64,000 bases of DNA from Kitasatospora kifunensis (GCF_014203855.1 NZ_JACHJV010000001.1:3410001-3474000), one strand, 5' to 3'. Shown: positions 1 to 8,868, counted from the first letter of the stretch. Numbers and translations: made by a program. Notes: generated by a model not told the origin, from the letters alone.

Positions 1-1044
1 CTGGTGCCAGGCGGCGATGTAGGGGGTGGGAGGCGGCGGCTCGGCGCCCGGGGTCGGCTGAGTCTGCTGGGTCGGCTGGGACGACGGCGCGTCGACGGAG
101 AAGAGCCGGTCGAAGCGGCGCAGCAACTCCAGGTAGAGGCCCGGGAACTCGGCCCGCTCGGCCTCGTTGAGGCCGGTCAGGGCCGGTACCCGGCGGTTCG
201 GGTAGAGGTGCACCTCGTACGGCCAGCGGGCGGCGAACGGGACGAAGGCCGTCCAGTGCTCGCCCGACAGCACCACTCTGACGGGGTCGGCGCGCTCGGC
301 GCGCAGCAGGTCCTCGAAGAGGTTGCGCCCGGTGCGGGCGCGGTGGTCGTTGGCCTGGACGATCATCTTGGCGGTGCGCGGGGTGGTGAACGGGAAGGCG
401 TAGATCTGACCGTGCGGGTGAGCGAGCGTCACGCCGATCTCCGCGCCGCGGTTCTCGAAGCAGAAGACCTGGTCGACGTCGGGCAGCGCGCCGAGTTCGG
501 CGGTGCGGTCGGTCCAGGCCTCCAGCACCAGGCGGGCCTTGGACTCGTCGAGGTCGGCGAAGGAGGCGTGGTGGTCGGCGGTGAAGCAGACCACCTCGCA
601 GCGGCCGACCCCGGGGCGGGCCAGGTACAAGGGGTGGTCGGCCGGCTCCGGTGCCTCCTGCGGTGAACCCGGCACGCCTGCCACGCCCGCCATGCCCGGC
701 AGCGCGGCGCTGACCGCGTGCACGTGGGCCGCCGCATCGGCGGCGAGCGAGGGGAAGCGGTTCTCGAAGACCACCACGTCGTAGTCGGCGGCCGGGATCT
801 CGCTCAACCGCCCGCCCCGGCTCGGGCAGAGTGGGCACTCGTCGGCGGGTGGGTGGTAGGTGCGGCTCTGCCGGTGCGCGGCCACGGTGACCCAGTCACC
901 GAGCACGGGGTCCAGGCGGACCTCGGCCAGATTGGCGGGCGCATCCAGTGGGCGCCGATCGCGCACATCGCGCGAGGCCGACTCGTCCCGGTCGTAGTAG
1001 ATCAGCTCGCGGCCGTCCGCCAGCTTGGTCGTGGTCTTCCGCAC
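1..1044 (-). CDS. galT: Galactose-1-phosphate uridylyltransferase, 3' end cut by window edge
   Basis: Leloir-pathway enzyme that exchanges UMP between UDP-glucose and galactose-1-phosphate in the cytoplasm. Reading the minus strand from the GTG at 1044 gives a GalT N-terminus, a CPLC zinc-ligand pair near residue 70 and the catalytic-histidine motif HPHGQ near residue 209. The reading runs to base 1 still in frame (ending PTPYIAAWHQ), so only the C-terminus is missing. A purine-rich GAGGGCGG precedes the GTG. In Streptomyces galT usually heads galT-galE-galK, which would lie to the left. AT-rich direct repeats at 1083-1100 lie 40-60 bp upstream of the start and may be an operator. Confidence 0.93.
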   Translation of the reverse strand, partial: MRKTTTKLADGRELIYYDRDESASRDVRDRRPLDAPANLAEVRLDPVLGDWVTVAAHRQSRTYHPPADECPLCPSRGGRLSEIPAADYDVVVFENRFPSLAADAAAHVHAVSAALPGMAGVAGVPGSPQEAPEPADHPLYLARPGVGRCEVVCFTADHHASFADLDESKARLVLEAWTDRTAELGALPDVDQVFCFENRGAEIGVTLAHPHGQIYAFPFTTPRTAKMIVQANDHRARTGRNLFEDLLRAERADPVRVVLSGEHWTAFVPFAARWPYEVHLYPNRRVPALTGLNEAERAEFPGLYLELLRRFDRLFSVDAPSSQPTQQTQPTPGAEPPPPTPYIAAWHQ

Positions 1045-1082
1045 AGTGTCCGCCCTCGCTGTGGCCCGCTGCCGTTGACTGC

Positions 1083-1100
1083 ATCACACATAATCAAACA
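1083..1100 (-). promoter_or_regulatory. Candidate operator repeats upstream of galT
   Basis: On the minus strand TGTTTGAT and TGTGTGAT lie exactly 10 bp apart in an AT-rich patch (about 1083-1120) that stands out from the GC-rich background, 40-60 bp upstream of the galT start. Helically phased direct repeats of this kind are typical of DeoR-family sugar repressors. The regulator is not in the window, so the assignment is inference. Confidence 0.4.
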
Positions 1101-1233
1101 TTACTCATCAGCAGTCAACAGATTCGGGCGTGGGCGGCGCGTTCCGGGCAGCACTACGGGCATGGACGGCTTCAGGAAATCGCCGGCCAGAAGGTGAAGG
1201 TGAACGTGCGGGGGCGAGGGCGGGCCGGAGTCG

Positions 1234-1896
1234 CTACTCGCGGACCAGCCGGGCGAGCAGCCCCGTGCGGTCGGCCACGGCCGCCGCCTCCAGACGCGTG
1301 CGGGCTCCCAACTTCATCAGCACCCGCTGCACGTGGGTGCGCGCCGTGCTCGCAGCGATGCCCATCCCGGCGGCGATCTCCTGGGTGTCCTGCCCCTCGG
1401 CGATCCGGGCCAGCACCTGGATCTCGCGCCGGGTGAGCGCGCCGAGCAGCCGCAGCGCCTCGTCATCCGGCTCCCGCACCGGGTGCAGCAACCGCTCGAA
1501 GGCCGCCTGCAGCACCTCCACCGCCACGGCGGCCTCACCGGCCTTGGCCCGGGTGATCGAGCGGTCCACCACCTCGATCCGCTCATCGCTGCGGACGAAG
1601 CCGGCCGCCCCCGCGGCGAAGGCGTTGGCCACCCCGCGCAGGTCGTCCACCGGACCGAGCACCACGACCGCAACCTCCGGCCGCTCCTGCCGCAGTCGGC
1701 GCACCGGCGCGAACGCGCCCGGGCTACCCGGGCGGGCCACCCCGAGCAGGCAGACCTCCGGTCGCCGCTGGGCGACCAGGTCGGGGCCGGCCGCCGTCGG
1801 ACTCCCCACCGCCAGCACCCGGTGGCCACGCACCTGCAACGCCGCTGCCAGTGCCTCGGCCAGCAACCGGTGATCGTCGACCACGACGAGCCGCAC
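1234..1896 (-). CDS. Orphan LuxR/NarL-family regulator with degenerate receiver domain
   Basis: A 220-residue protein. The N-terminal receiver fold begins VRLVVVDDH, which supplies the acidic pair. The C-terminal half is a LuxR helix-turn-helix (about residues 150-215; LTRREIQVLARIAEG and EIAAGMGIAASTARTHV). Where a receiver normally has the phospho-acceptor aspartate (LLDV), this protein reads CLLGVARPG, and the conserved lysine is replaced by arginine (GFVRSD). Classical phosphorylation is therefore unlikely. No histidine kinase is adjacent. The GTG at 1896 is chosen because GGGAGGGG lies just upstream and the domain begins there; the open frame upstream runs into tRNA-Thr. Confidence 0.85.
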   Translation of the reverse strand: MRLVVVDDHRLLAEALAAALQVRGHRVLAVGSPTAAGPDLVAQRRPEVCLLGVARPGSPGAFAPVRRLRQERPEVAVVVLGPVDDLRGVANAFAAGAAGFVRSDERIEVVDRSITRAKAGEAAVAVEVLQAAFERLLHPVREPDDEALRLLGALTRREIQVLARIAEGQDTQEIAAGMGIAASTARTHVQRVLMKLGARTRLEAAAVADRTGLLARLVRE

Positions 1897-2068
1897 GCCC
1901 AAGGGGCCCCTCCCCCATACCCTGCGCGGAGCCGCATCCGCGCGACGCGTACCGGCCTTACGCCACACCACTGTTGACGCCCCATCACAGCGCATCGCGG
2001 ACCCGATCGCTAGATACCGGCGGGTTGGATGACTACCGCTTGGAACGGTGGCAGCGAGGATAACGAAA

Positions 2069-2097
2069 AAGGTCCTCGCCGTGCTGGCGAGGACCTT
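2069..2097 (-). terminator. Rho-independent terminator of tRNA-Thr
   Basis: A perfect 12-bp stem (2069-2080 with 2086-2097) and 5-nt loop. On the minus strand it is followed by a run of T, 7 bp past the tRNA 3' end. Confidence 0.85.
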
Positions 2098-2103
2098 CTC
2101 CGA

Positions 2104-2179
2104 TGGAGCCCCCATGCGGAATCGAACCGCAGACCTTCTCCTTACCATGGAGACGCTCTACCGACTGAGCTATAGGGGC
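2104..2179 (-). tRNA. tRNA-Thr (anticodon GGT)
   Basis: A full cloverleaf can be drawn on the minus strand. The acceptor is GCCCCTA paired with TGGGGGC, the anticodon stem TCTCC/GGAGA encloses loop ATGGTAA (anticodon GGT), and the T stem encloses TTCGATT. The discriminator base is T and the 3' CCA is encoded at 2104-2106. A strong terminator follows. Confidence 0.97.
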
Positions 2180-2289
2180 GAACCGGTCGAACGAGGAAGA
2201 CATTACATGGTCATCGCGGGGATTGGGAAATCGATGCCCCCCGAGCGCCGCACGCCCCGCCGCCCCCGTTGCCGGTCGGCCGACAGGCC

Positions 2290-3663
2290 CTAGATCGCCG
2301 GGCCGCCGCTGATCGCGGTGGAGGCCCGGCGGCCTCCGTAGTCGGCGATCGGCTGGTCAAGGCTCAGATCCTGGCCGTTCGTCTCCGGGAGGGCCAGCAG
2401 GCAGAGCACCGAGGCGGCCCCCAGAGCGGCCAGGCACCAGCCCACCGGCGTCGCCGTCCCGTAGACGGCGGTCAGCCGGGTGGCGAGCAACGGTGCCGTC
2501 GCACCGCCCACCACGCCGCCGAGGTTGTAGGTGAGCGCGGCGCCCGTGTATCGCACCGACGTCGGGAAGAGCTCCGGCAGGTAGGCCCCGACGGGACCGA
2601 GCAGCAGCCCCGTCAGCAGCCCCGTGATGATCATCGCGAACAGCAGCAGGGCCGGCCGCAGCGTCTCCAGCAGCGGGAAGAAGAAGGGCGACCAGACGAT
2701 CGCCAGCCCGAACGCGGCCAGCATGGATCGTCGCCGCCCCCAGCGGTCCGAGTAGCTCGCGCCGAACCAGATGGCCAGCGCGCCGCCCGGTGCGGCGAGC
2801 AGCTGCAGGCTGAGCATCAGCGTCCGGTCCAGACCCAGCTGGCCGGTGGCGTACCCGAGGGCGTAGGTGCCGGTCAGGTAGAAGAGCGCATAGCCGAAGC
2901 AGAGCAGGCCGCCGCCCAGCAGCACCGTGCGCCAGTGCGCGCGCAACACCGTCAGCAGCGGCAGCGGGGACCGCGCGGCCGTCTCGGCCGCGGCGAAGAC
3001 CGGTGTCTCCGCGATCCGCAGCCGGACGAAGAGCCCGACCCCGACCAGCACCAGTGAGCCGAGGAACGGCAGCCGCCACCCCCAGTCGATGAACTCGCCC
3101 TCGGTGAGCCCCAGCGAGAGGGCCAGGAAGACCGCGGTGGCGAGCGCCGAGCCCACGCTCGCGCCGAGTTGCAGATACCCGCCGCAGCGGCCGCGCCGGC
3201 GCACCGGCGCGTACTCCGCGAGCAGCAGGGCCGCGCCGCCCCACTCGCCGCCCAGCCCGATCCCCTGGCAGAACCGCAGCAGCACCAGGAGCACCGGCGA
3301 CCAGACCCCGAGCCGTCCGTACCCGGGCATCAGGCCCACCGCAGCCGTCGACAGCCCCATCAGTAACAGCGACACCACCAGGACGGCCTTGCGGCCCACC
3401 CGGTCGCCGAAGTGGCCGAACAGGATCGCGCCCACCGGCCGGGCCGCGAACGCCACCGCATAGACCGACAGCGCCGCCAGCAGGGCATTGACGGGACTGA
3501 GCACCGGGAAGAACTCGCGCCCGAAGACGAGCGCCGCCGCCATCCCGTACAGGAAGAAGTCGTAGTACTCGATCGCCGTCCCGACGAAGGCGGCAACCGC
3601 CACCCGCCCGAGGCCCCCACCGAGGCCCGGCGCGCCTTGATCCGACGCCGTGTCAATCGCCAT
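2290..3663 (-). CDS. MFS transporter, metabolite:H+ symporter (MHS) family
   Basis: A 457-residue, 12-helix permease. The first helix has the MHS-type sequence GTAIEYYDFFLYG, the loop 2-3 motif A is GHFGDRVGRKAVL, and GIGLGGEWGGAALLLAEYAP in helix 5 is characteristic of the MHS subgroup (ShiA, KgtP, ProP relatives). Such proteins import organic acids, shikimate or osmolytes with protons; the substrate cannot be told from sequence. The gene stands alone, tail toward tRNA-Thr, with its start at the ATG at 3663. It is divergent from the WXG-like operon. Confidence 0.88.
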   Translation of the reverse strand: MAIDTASDQGAPGLGGGLGRVAVAAFVGTAIEYYDFFLYGMAAALVFGREFFPVLSPVNALLAALSVYAVAFAARPVGAILFGHFGDRVGRKAVLVVSLLLMGLSTAAVGLMPGYGRLGVWSPVLLVLLRFCQGIGLGGEWGGAALLLAEYAPVRRRGRCGGYLQLGASVGSALATAVFLALSLGLTEGEFIDWGWRLPFLGSLVLVGVGLFVRLRIAETPVFAAAETAARSPLPLLTVLRAHWRTVLLGGGLLCFGYALFYLTGTYALGYATGQLGLDRTLMLSLQLLAAPGGALAIWFGASYSDRWGRRRSMLAAFGLAIVWSPFFFPLLETLRPALLLFAMIITGLLTGLLLGPVGAYLPELFPTSVRYTGAALTYNLGGVVGGATAPLLATRLTAVYGTATPVGWCLAALGAASVLCLLALPETNGQDLSLDQPIADYGGRRASTAISGGPAI

Positions 3664-3887
3664 GCCCCGACGATCCCCTGCCCCTCATCCGCCTGACACC
3701 GCCGGTCGGGTGACGGGGGCGCATGCCTTCGCGCCCACCCCGGGGCCGTGCGCCGCAGCGCCCGGTGAACGGTTTGCACACAACCCTATGGCGGCCACTA
3801 TGCTCGCACTCAGTCACGCAGCGTGCCGCTCCGACCACCGAGCGGTGCGCATCGAACGACGACAGCGGACCGACCGAGGAGGTCTCC

Positions 3888-4343
3888 ATGGCAGCGCCTC
3901 CGGCAGAGCCTCCCGTCAGCACACCGGGTGGCTGCCAAGGCGGGCTCCAGGGCGGATTCCAGGTCAGGCCCGAGGAGTTGACCGACGCCGGGCAGTGCGC
4001 GCAGGCGATCGCCGCCCGGATCCCGTCGCAGAGCGAGCAGACCGCGGCCGCCGCCGAACACGCGGCCGCCGCGCTGAGCGGTTGGCGCACCGCCGCCGCC
4101 CTGCGGGCCTGCGGCGACTCCTGGCGGGCGCTGCTGGCCACCCTGGCCGGTGAGTTGGCGTCCCAGGGGCAACGACTCGCGACCACCGCCCAGCAGTACC
4201 GCGACGGCGAGGTGTGCGCCACGGACGCCTTCGTCCCCGCGAGCCTGGGCAGTTGGCGGAGCCCAGCAGCCCCGGCGCAGTCCGCGGACGCCGCCGGCAG
4301 CCAGGCCACCGACCTGTTCGGCACCACGCTGGCGAGCCGCTGA
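3888..4343 (+). CDS. WXG100-like small helical protein, first gene of a hydrolase operon
   Basis: A 151-residue Ala-rich protein predicted to be mainly helical between residues 25 and 110, with a Gly/Pro-rich N-terminus and no signal peptide. Helix-turn-helix proteins of this size encoded before a DUF1023 hydrolase are typical of type VII secretion partners. A WxG-like turn is only suggested by SGWRTAAALRACGDSW, so family membership is inference. The ATG at 3888 follows a strong GAGGAGG (3876-3882). Its stop overlaps the next ATG (TGATG), so translation is coupled to the hydrolase. Confidence 0.65.
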   Translation: MAAPPAEPPVSTPGGCQGGLQGGFQVRPEELTDAGQCAQAIAARIPSQSEQTAAAAEHAAAALSGWRTAAALRACGDSWRALLATLAGELASQGQRLATTAQQYRDGEVCATDAFVPASLGSWRSPAAPAQSADAAGSQATDLFGTTLASR

Positions 4344-6004
4344 TGGACCTCGCCACCCTGCGCGACACCGACCCCCGGACCCTGCCCGACTGCGCCGAGG
4401 CCTACGAGCAGCTCGCCGCCGACTTCCGCCGGCACGCGGAGGATTGGCAGTGCGCAGTGCTCGACCGGACCACCAGGTCCGGCTGGCTCGGCACCGCCGC
4501 CGACAGCTGCCGGGCGTCGCTGCGCCAGACCGAGGAGCGCGTCATCGCCGCCCGCACCGAACTGCTGCGGATCAGCGCCACCCTGCGCTCGGGCGCCGAC
4601 GCCGTCCAACTCGCGCACACCGAGCTGGTCGCCGCCCTGGCCGAGGCGCACGACGCCGGGCTCTCGGTATCCAGCGGCGGCGAGGGCGGCATGAACTGCC
4701 CGCCCGCGCTCGGTCCTGCCCGCACCGACGCCGAGCGGCACGACCCCGACGTGCACGCCCGGCACGCCGACGTCACCCAGCGCCTGCGCGCCGCCCTCGC
4801 CGCGGCCGATGCCACCGACCTCGCCCTGGCCGAGCAGCTCGCCGGCTTCACCCGCGCCGCCACGGACGGCTCCGGCCTCACCACCCGGGCCTTCGCCCCC
4901 GATCCGCTCGCCCCCGTGATCACCGCCCCCGACCTGCTCGCCGGCGCGCTGCCGCCGCCTGACGCCGGCCCCGCCGCCGTCGCCGCCTGGTGGCGCGGCC
5001 TGCCGCCCGAGGAGCAGCAGCGCCTCATCACCACCCGCCCCGACCTGATCGGCAACCGCGACGGCCTGCCCGCCGCCGCCCGTGACCAGGCCAACCGGCT
5101 GCTGCTGCGGCGCTACCTCGCCGACTACGCCGCCCACAGCTGGCTCAGCGACGCGGACCAGGCCAAGCTCGCCGGATTCCGCGCCATCCAGGACCGCTTG
5201 GACCGCAGCGGCGGGACCCCACCGGTGTTCCTCTACGGCATCGGCGACCAGGGCCAGGGCCGCGCCATCCTGTCGTTCGGCGACCCGGACACGGCGACCA
5301 ACGTGAGCACGTATGTGCCAGGGCTGGGCTCGGAGTTGCGGCAGGTGGGCGGGAAGGACGGGGATCGGGCGCTCAGCGTCTGGCAGGCCGCCCTGCGGGC
5401 CGATCCCGGCCGCCGGACGGCCTCGATGGTCTGGCTCGGCTACGATCCGCCGCCCGGGACGGACAGGCTCACGCTGGAGACCCTCGACGTGGCCAAGGAG
5501 GACCGGGCCCGGGCCGGTGCCGAGAGTTACGACCGGTTCATGGCGGGTCTGCGCGCCAGCCATCAGGGTCCGCCCGCCCACCTGGTGGCGCTCGGCCACA
5601 GTTACGGCTCGCTGGCGGTCGCACTGGCCGGCCAGCGGCCCGGAGTCGGCACCGGCGCGGACGACATCGTGCTGATCGGCAGTCCGGGCACCGGCACGGA
5701 CAGTGCCGCCCGGTTGGGAGTCACAGCCGACCACGTCTGGGTCGGAGCCGCCGACAACGACCCGGTGACCTATCTGCCGGACCCGCTGCGCGAGGCACGA
5801 GGAGACCGCAACGCGCGCTGGTTCGGGAAGGATCCGGCGAGCGCCGACTTCGGTGCCCACCGGTTCGAGGTGGCCGACGGCCCGTCAGGCAGTTTCGCGG
5901 CCCATTCGAACTACCTCGATCCGATCGGCGGCAACTCCCTGCCCAACATCGGCCAGATCGTGGCGGGGCACCCGGAGAACGTGCGGAGCCAGCCGTCGCG
6001 ATGA
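4343..6004 (+). CDS. DUF1023 alpha/beta-hydrolase with N-terminal WXG-like helical domain
   Basis: A 553-residue protein. Residues 1-200 are helical with SGWLGTAAD near residue 50, resembling a WXG100/ESX targeting domain. The C-terminal half is an alpha/beta hydrolase of the DUF1023 type: PPVFLYGIGDQGQGRA, a nucleophile elbow GHSYGS near residue 420, a likely acid around DNDPV, and a histidine near AAHSNY. The substrate is unknown; esterase or lipase activity is the usual guess. It overlaps its neighbours at both ends (TGATG with the WXG-like gene, ATGA with the lipoprotein gene), which argues for one functional unit, probably a type VII secreted or surface hydrolase with a lipoprotein partner. 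Confidence 0.8.
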   Translation: MDLATLRDTDPRTLPDCAEAYEQLAADFRRHAEDWQCAVLDRTTRSGWLGTAADSCRASLRQTEERVIAARTELLRISATLRSGADAVQLAHTELVAALAEAHDAGLSVSSGGEGGMNCPPALGPARTDAERHDPDVHARHADVTQRLRAALAAADATDLALAEQLAGFTRAATDGSGLTTRAFAPDPLAPVITAPDLLAGALPPPDAGPAAVAAWWRGLPPEEQQRLITTRPDLIGNRDGLPAAARDQANRLLLRRYLADYAAHSWLSDADQAKLAGFRAIQDRLDRSGGTPPVFLYGIGDQGQGRAILSFGDPDTATNVSTYVPGLGSELRQVGGKDGDRALSVWQAALRADPGRRTASMVWLGYDPPPGTDRLTLETLDVAKEDRARAGAESYDRFMAGLRASHQGPPAHLVALGHSYGSLAVALAGQRPGVGTGADDIVLIGSPGTGTDSAARLGVTADHVWVGAADNDPVTYLPDPLREARGDRNARWFGKDPASADFGAHRFEVADGPSGSFAAHSNYLDPIGGNSLPNIGQIVAGHPENVRSQPSR

Positions 6005-6576
6005 AGCCGACCACGCTCGCGACCAGACTGCTCCAGGCAGCCCTCGTCTGTGTCCTGACCGCCTGTCATACCGCGTCGACCGCCCCGGCCGCTGCGCCCG
6101 GGACCGCCCTGATGAGCCCGGCGGAGGCCCGCGGCAAGCTGGTCGCGCTTCTTGACGACACGTTCGCCGCCGTCAGCCCCGCCCTCCGATTCCGCGACGG
6201 CTGGCCGCGCGCCACCGAGAACGACGTCCCCGTCGGCACCGCCAACGCCTCCCTGGACCGCTACGTCATGACGAAGGTCTCCGCCGCCAAGTACGCGGCG
6301 CTGCTCGACCTCGTCGAACGGCACTGGAAGGACCGCGGCTACACGATCGAGAGCGGGAGCGCCGACGCCGCGCAGCCCGCCGTCACGGCCAGGACCCCGG
6401 ATCTCTCGGCACTCACCCTGATCGTCGGCCACCCCGGCAACATCACCATCGGCGCCGCCGTCACCCCCATCGCCGCCGCGGCCGACCCTTTCGGGCCCGA
6501 GCCCTCCGTGCCCACCCTCCCCAACGGCAACCCGGACATCCTGCCGACCGTCGACGACCCCTTCTGGTCCCACTGA
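6001..6576 (+). CDS. Small lipoprotein, last gene of the DUF1023 operon
   Basis: A 191-residue protein with a type II signal peptide: a short basic start, a hydrophobic stretch and lipobox LTAC near residue 22. The mature part has no recognisable domain and ends in a Pro-rich tail. The ATGA overlap with the hydrolase implies translational coupling. Lipoproteins in this position could anchor the hydrolase or act as an immunity-type partner; neither role is shown by sequence. A strong hairpin at 6577-6609 follows the stop directly. Confidence 0.75.
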   Translation: MKPTTLATRLLQAALVCVLTACHTASTAPAAAPGTALMSPAEARGKLVALLDDTFAAVSPALRFRDGWPRATENDVPVGTANASLDRYVMTKVSAAKYAALLDLVERHWKDRGYTIESGSADAAQPAVTARTPDLSALTLIVGHPGNITIGAAVTPIAAAADPFGPEPSVPTLPNGNPDILPTVDDPFWSH

Positions 6577-6609
6577 GAGGGGCGGGCCGCCCGGCGCGGC
6601 CCGCCCCTC
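6577..6609. terminator. Bidirectional terminator hairpin
   Basis: A perfect 14-bp GC-rich stem (6577-6590 with 6596-6609) and 5-nt loop between the convergent lipoprotein and ABC permease genes. Confidence 0.8.
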
Positions 6610-6634
6610 CAGTGCCCCCTCTCAGTACCCCCCG

Positions 6635-7900
6635 CTACGCCGCCTTCAGCGCCTCCCGCCAGCCGACCCGGGCGCCGCTGCGCAGCACCGAGTTGCGGTA
6701 GATCCGGGCGGCGAAACGGATCAACAGCACGGCCAGCACCAGCGTCAGCAGCAGCGCCGTGAGGCTCTGCCAGACCGGCGTCACGCCCAGCGCGATCCGC
6801 ATCGGCATCAGCACCGGTGCGAACAGCGGGACCATCGAGAGGACGGCCAGCAGGCCGTTGTCCGGGTTGCCGGGCAGCACCGAGATGCCGATGATCCAGG
6901 AGGCCATGATCGGCATGATCAGCGGGAACTGGACACCAGCCAGGTCCTCCTGACGGGAGACCAACGCGCCGGACGCGGCGAACAGGTTCGCGTAGAGGGC
7001 GAAGCCGGCCAGGTACCAGACCACCGCCCAGAGCACGGCCGAGGCCGAACCGCCGAGCGAGAGCGAGAGGGTGCCGGTCAGCTTGCCCGCGGCCACACCG
7101 GCGCCGCCCACCACGGCGACCTGGACCAGGCCGAGCAGCCCTATCCCGAGCACCTTGCCCGCCATCAACTGCCAGGGGCGCAGGGTCGCCAGCAACAGTT
7201 CGACCACCCGGCTGCTCTTCTCCTCGACCACGCCCTGCGCGATCATCGGGCCGCAGGTCATCAGGGAGAGGTAGATCAGGAAACCGGCGACGATCCCCAC
7301 GATCAGGTGCTGCGTGCGGGCCGGCTTGGGCGGCTGCAGGGTCGACACCTGCACGGTCGCCGAACCCGCGGCCTTGACCACCTGGCCGGGGTCACCGCCG
7401 AGTTGGGCGATCTGCGTGTCCAGCGCCCGCTCGCGCGCGACCGCGCCGAGCACGCCGCGCAACGTGCCGTCCAGGGACTTGTTCACGGTGACCTGCAGGC
7501 CCTGCGGCCCGCTCACCACCAGGGCGTTGAGCTGTCCGTCACGCACCTGGGCCTGGCCGGTCGCCTGGTCGGAGACGGTCCGGGTCACGACGTGCTGCCC
7601 GGAGGCGGTGCCCGCGGCCTCCAACGGCGCCGCCAGCGAGGCGTCCTGGCGCAGCAGGCCGACCTTCTGGGTGCTCGGGCCGCCGGTGTGCACGAAGTGG
7701 AAGATCACGCTGGTGGCGACGACCGCCAGCACCATCACGGCCAGGCTGATCCGGTACGCCTTGGCGCGAATCCGGGTACTCCACTCGCGCCGGGCCACCA
7801 GGATGATGGCGTCGCGCGACTCCAGCCTGATGTCCTGACCGTTCATGCCGTTCACACTGTTCGTGCCGTTCATCCCACTCGTACCGTTCACGCCGCTCAT
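6635..7900 (-). CDS. ABC-2 type transporter permease (NatB-like)
   Basis: A 421-residue membrane protein. It has one helix near residue 55, a large extracytoplasmic domain (about 75-200), then five or so C-terminal helices including a TCGPMIAQGVVEEKSSRVVELLLATLRPWQLMAG-type region typical of NatB/YhaP exporters. It works with the ATPase encoded immediately upstream; their reading frames overlap by 4 bp. The first 20 residues are a low-complexity run of N-G, S-G and M-G pairs with several in-frame ATG/GTG codons, so the true start could be as late as MNGQDIRLES. The substrate is unknown (Na+, peptide and drug export occur in the family). Confidence 0.87.
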   Translation of the reverse strand: MSGVNGTSGMNGTNSVNGMNGQDIRLESRDAIILVARREWSTRIRAKAYRISLAVMVLAVVATSVIFHFVHTGGPSTQKVGLLRQDASLAAPLEAAGTASGQHVVTRTVSDQATGQAQVRDGQLNALVVSGPQGLQVTVNKSLDGTLRGVLGAVARERALDTQIAQLGGDPGQVVKAAGSATVQVSTLQPPKPARTQHLIVGIVAGFLIYLSLMTCGPMIAQGVVEEKSSRVVELLLATLRPWQLMAGKVLGIGLLGLVQVAVVGGAGVAAGKLTGTLSLSLGGSASAVLWAVVWYLAGFALYANLFAASGALVSRQEDLAGVQFPLIMPIMASWIIGISVLPGNPDNGLLAVLSMVPLFAPVLMPMRIALGVTPVWQSLTALLLTLVLAVLLIRFAARIYRNSVLRSGARVGWREALKAA

Positions 7901-8817
7901 GACGCGTCCTCCTGCTCGCTCACCACGTGCCGGAACAGCTCGGTCAGCGAGGGCCGTCGACGGGCGAACTCGCGCACCGGACCGGTGGCCAGCGCCGCGG
8001 CCAGCACCGCCTGGTCGTCGGCACCCGGCGCGAGTTCGAGGACCGTCCGGCCGCCCTCCACCCGGTGCGAGGTGACGCCGGGCAGCTCGGCCGCCCAGCC
8101 GCTCGCGGCGCCGGGCGCCTCCACCACCAGCAGCTCGCCTCCGCCGGTGCGCAGCTCGTCGACCGAGCCGCAGGCGACCATCGCCCCCGAGCGGACGATG
8201 CCGACCCGGTCGCAGAGCCGCTCCACCAGGTCCAGCTGGTGGCTGGAGAAGATCACCGGCACCCCGGCCGCCGCCTTGTCCCTGAGCACCTCGCTCATCA
8301 CGTCCACCGCCACCGGGTCCAGCCCGGAGAACGGCTCGTCCAGCACCAGGATCACCGGGTCGTGCACCAGAGCGGCGGCGAGCTGGACGCGCTGCTGGTT
8401 GCCCAGGCTCAGCTTCTGCACCTCGTCACCGATCCGGGCCGCCACCCCCAGACGCTCGGTCCACTCACGGGTGGCCCGGGCAGCCTCGGCCGCGCTCAGG
8501 CCGTGCAGCCTGGCCAGGTACTCCAACTGCTCGCCGACCCGCATCCGCGGGTAGAGGCCACGCTCCTCGGGCATGTAGCCGATCCGGCTGCGGGTGCGCA
8601 GGGTGACCTGCTCGCCGTCCCAGCGGACCTCCCCGGCATCCGCCGCCAGTACGCCGAGCACGATCCGCATGGTCGTGGTCTTGCCGGCGCCGTTGCTGCC
8701 GACGAAGCCGAAGATCTCCCCCGATCGGACGTCGAACGTCATCTCGCGCAACGCCACGGTGTCGCCGTAGCGCTTGGAGACGCGGTCCACCTCCAGCCTT
8801 CGGTCACTCGCGTTCAC
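7897..8817 (-). CDS. ABC transporter ATP-binding protein (NatA-like)
   Basis: A 306-residue ATPase energising the overlapping permease. Walker A is GSNGAGKTTT, the signature LSLGNQQRVQLAAAL, Walker B VILVLDEPFSGLDP, with an H-loop histidine in SSHQLDLVERL. A C-terminal extension of about 70 residues follows the NatA pattern. The GTG at 8817 is used because GGAGGAG lies just upstream; a longer in-frame start at 8865 would overlap the promoter region. It is divergent from the SPFH gene, and both face the palindrome at 8869-8880. Confidence 0.9.
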   Translation of the reverse strand: MNASDRRLEVDRVSKRYGDTVALREMTFDVRSGEIFGFVGSNGAGKTTTMRIVLGVLAADAGEVRWDGEQVTLRTRSRIGYMPEERGLYPRMRVGEQLEYLARLHGLSAAEAARATREWTERLGVAARIGDEVQKLSLGNQQRVQLAAALVHDPVILVLDEPFSGLDPVAVDVMSEVLRDKAAAGVPVIFSSHQLDLVERLCDRVGIVRSGAMVACGSVDELRTGGGELLVVEAPGAASGWAAELPGVTSHRVEGGRTVLELAPGADDQAVLAAALATGPVREFARRRPSLTELFRHVVSEQEDAS

Positions 8818-8868
8818 TGCCCCGCTCCTCCCGTTCGTCGGGCGGTTCCGGTTTCGACCGCCCAATAA

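Noticed and set aside
3653..5860. 735-residue minus-strand open frame
   Set aside because: It lies opposite the WXG-like and DUF1023 genes, has no recognisable domain, and is the usual GC-rich antisense shadow.
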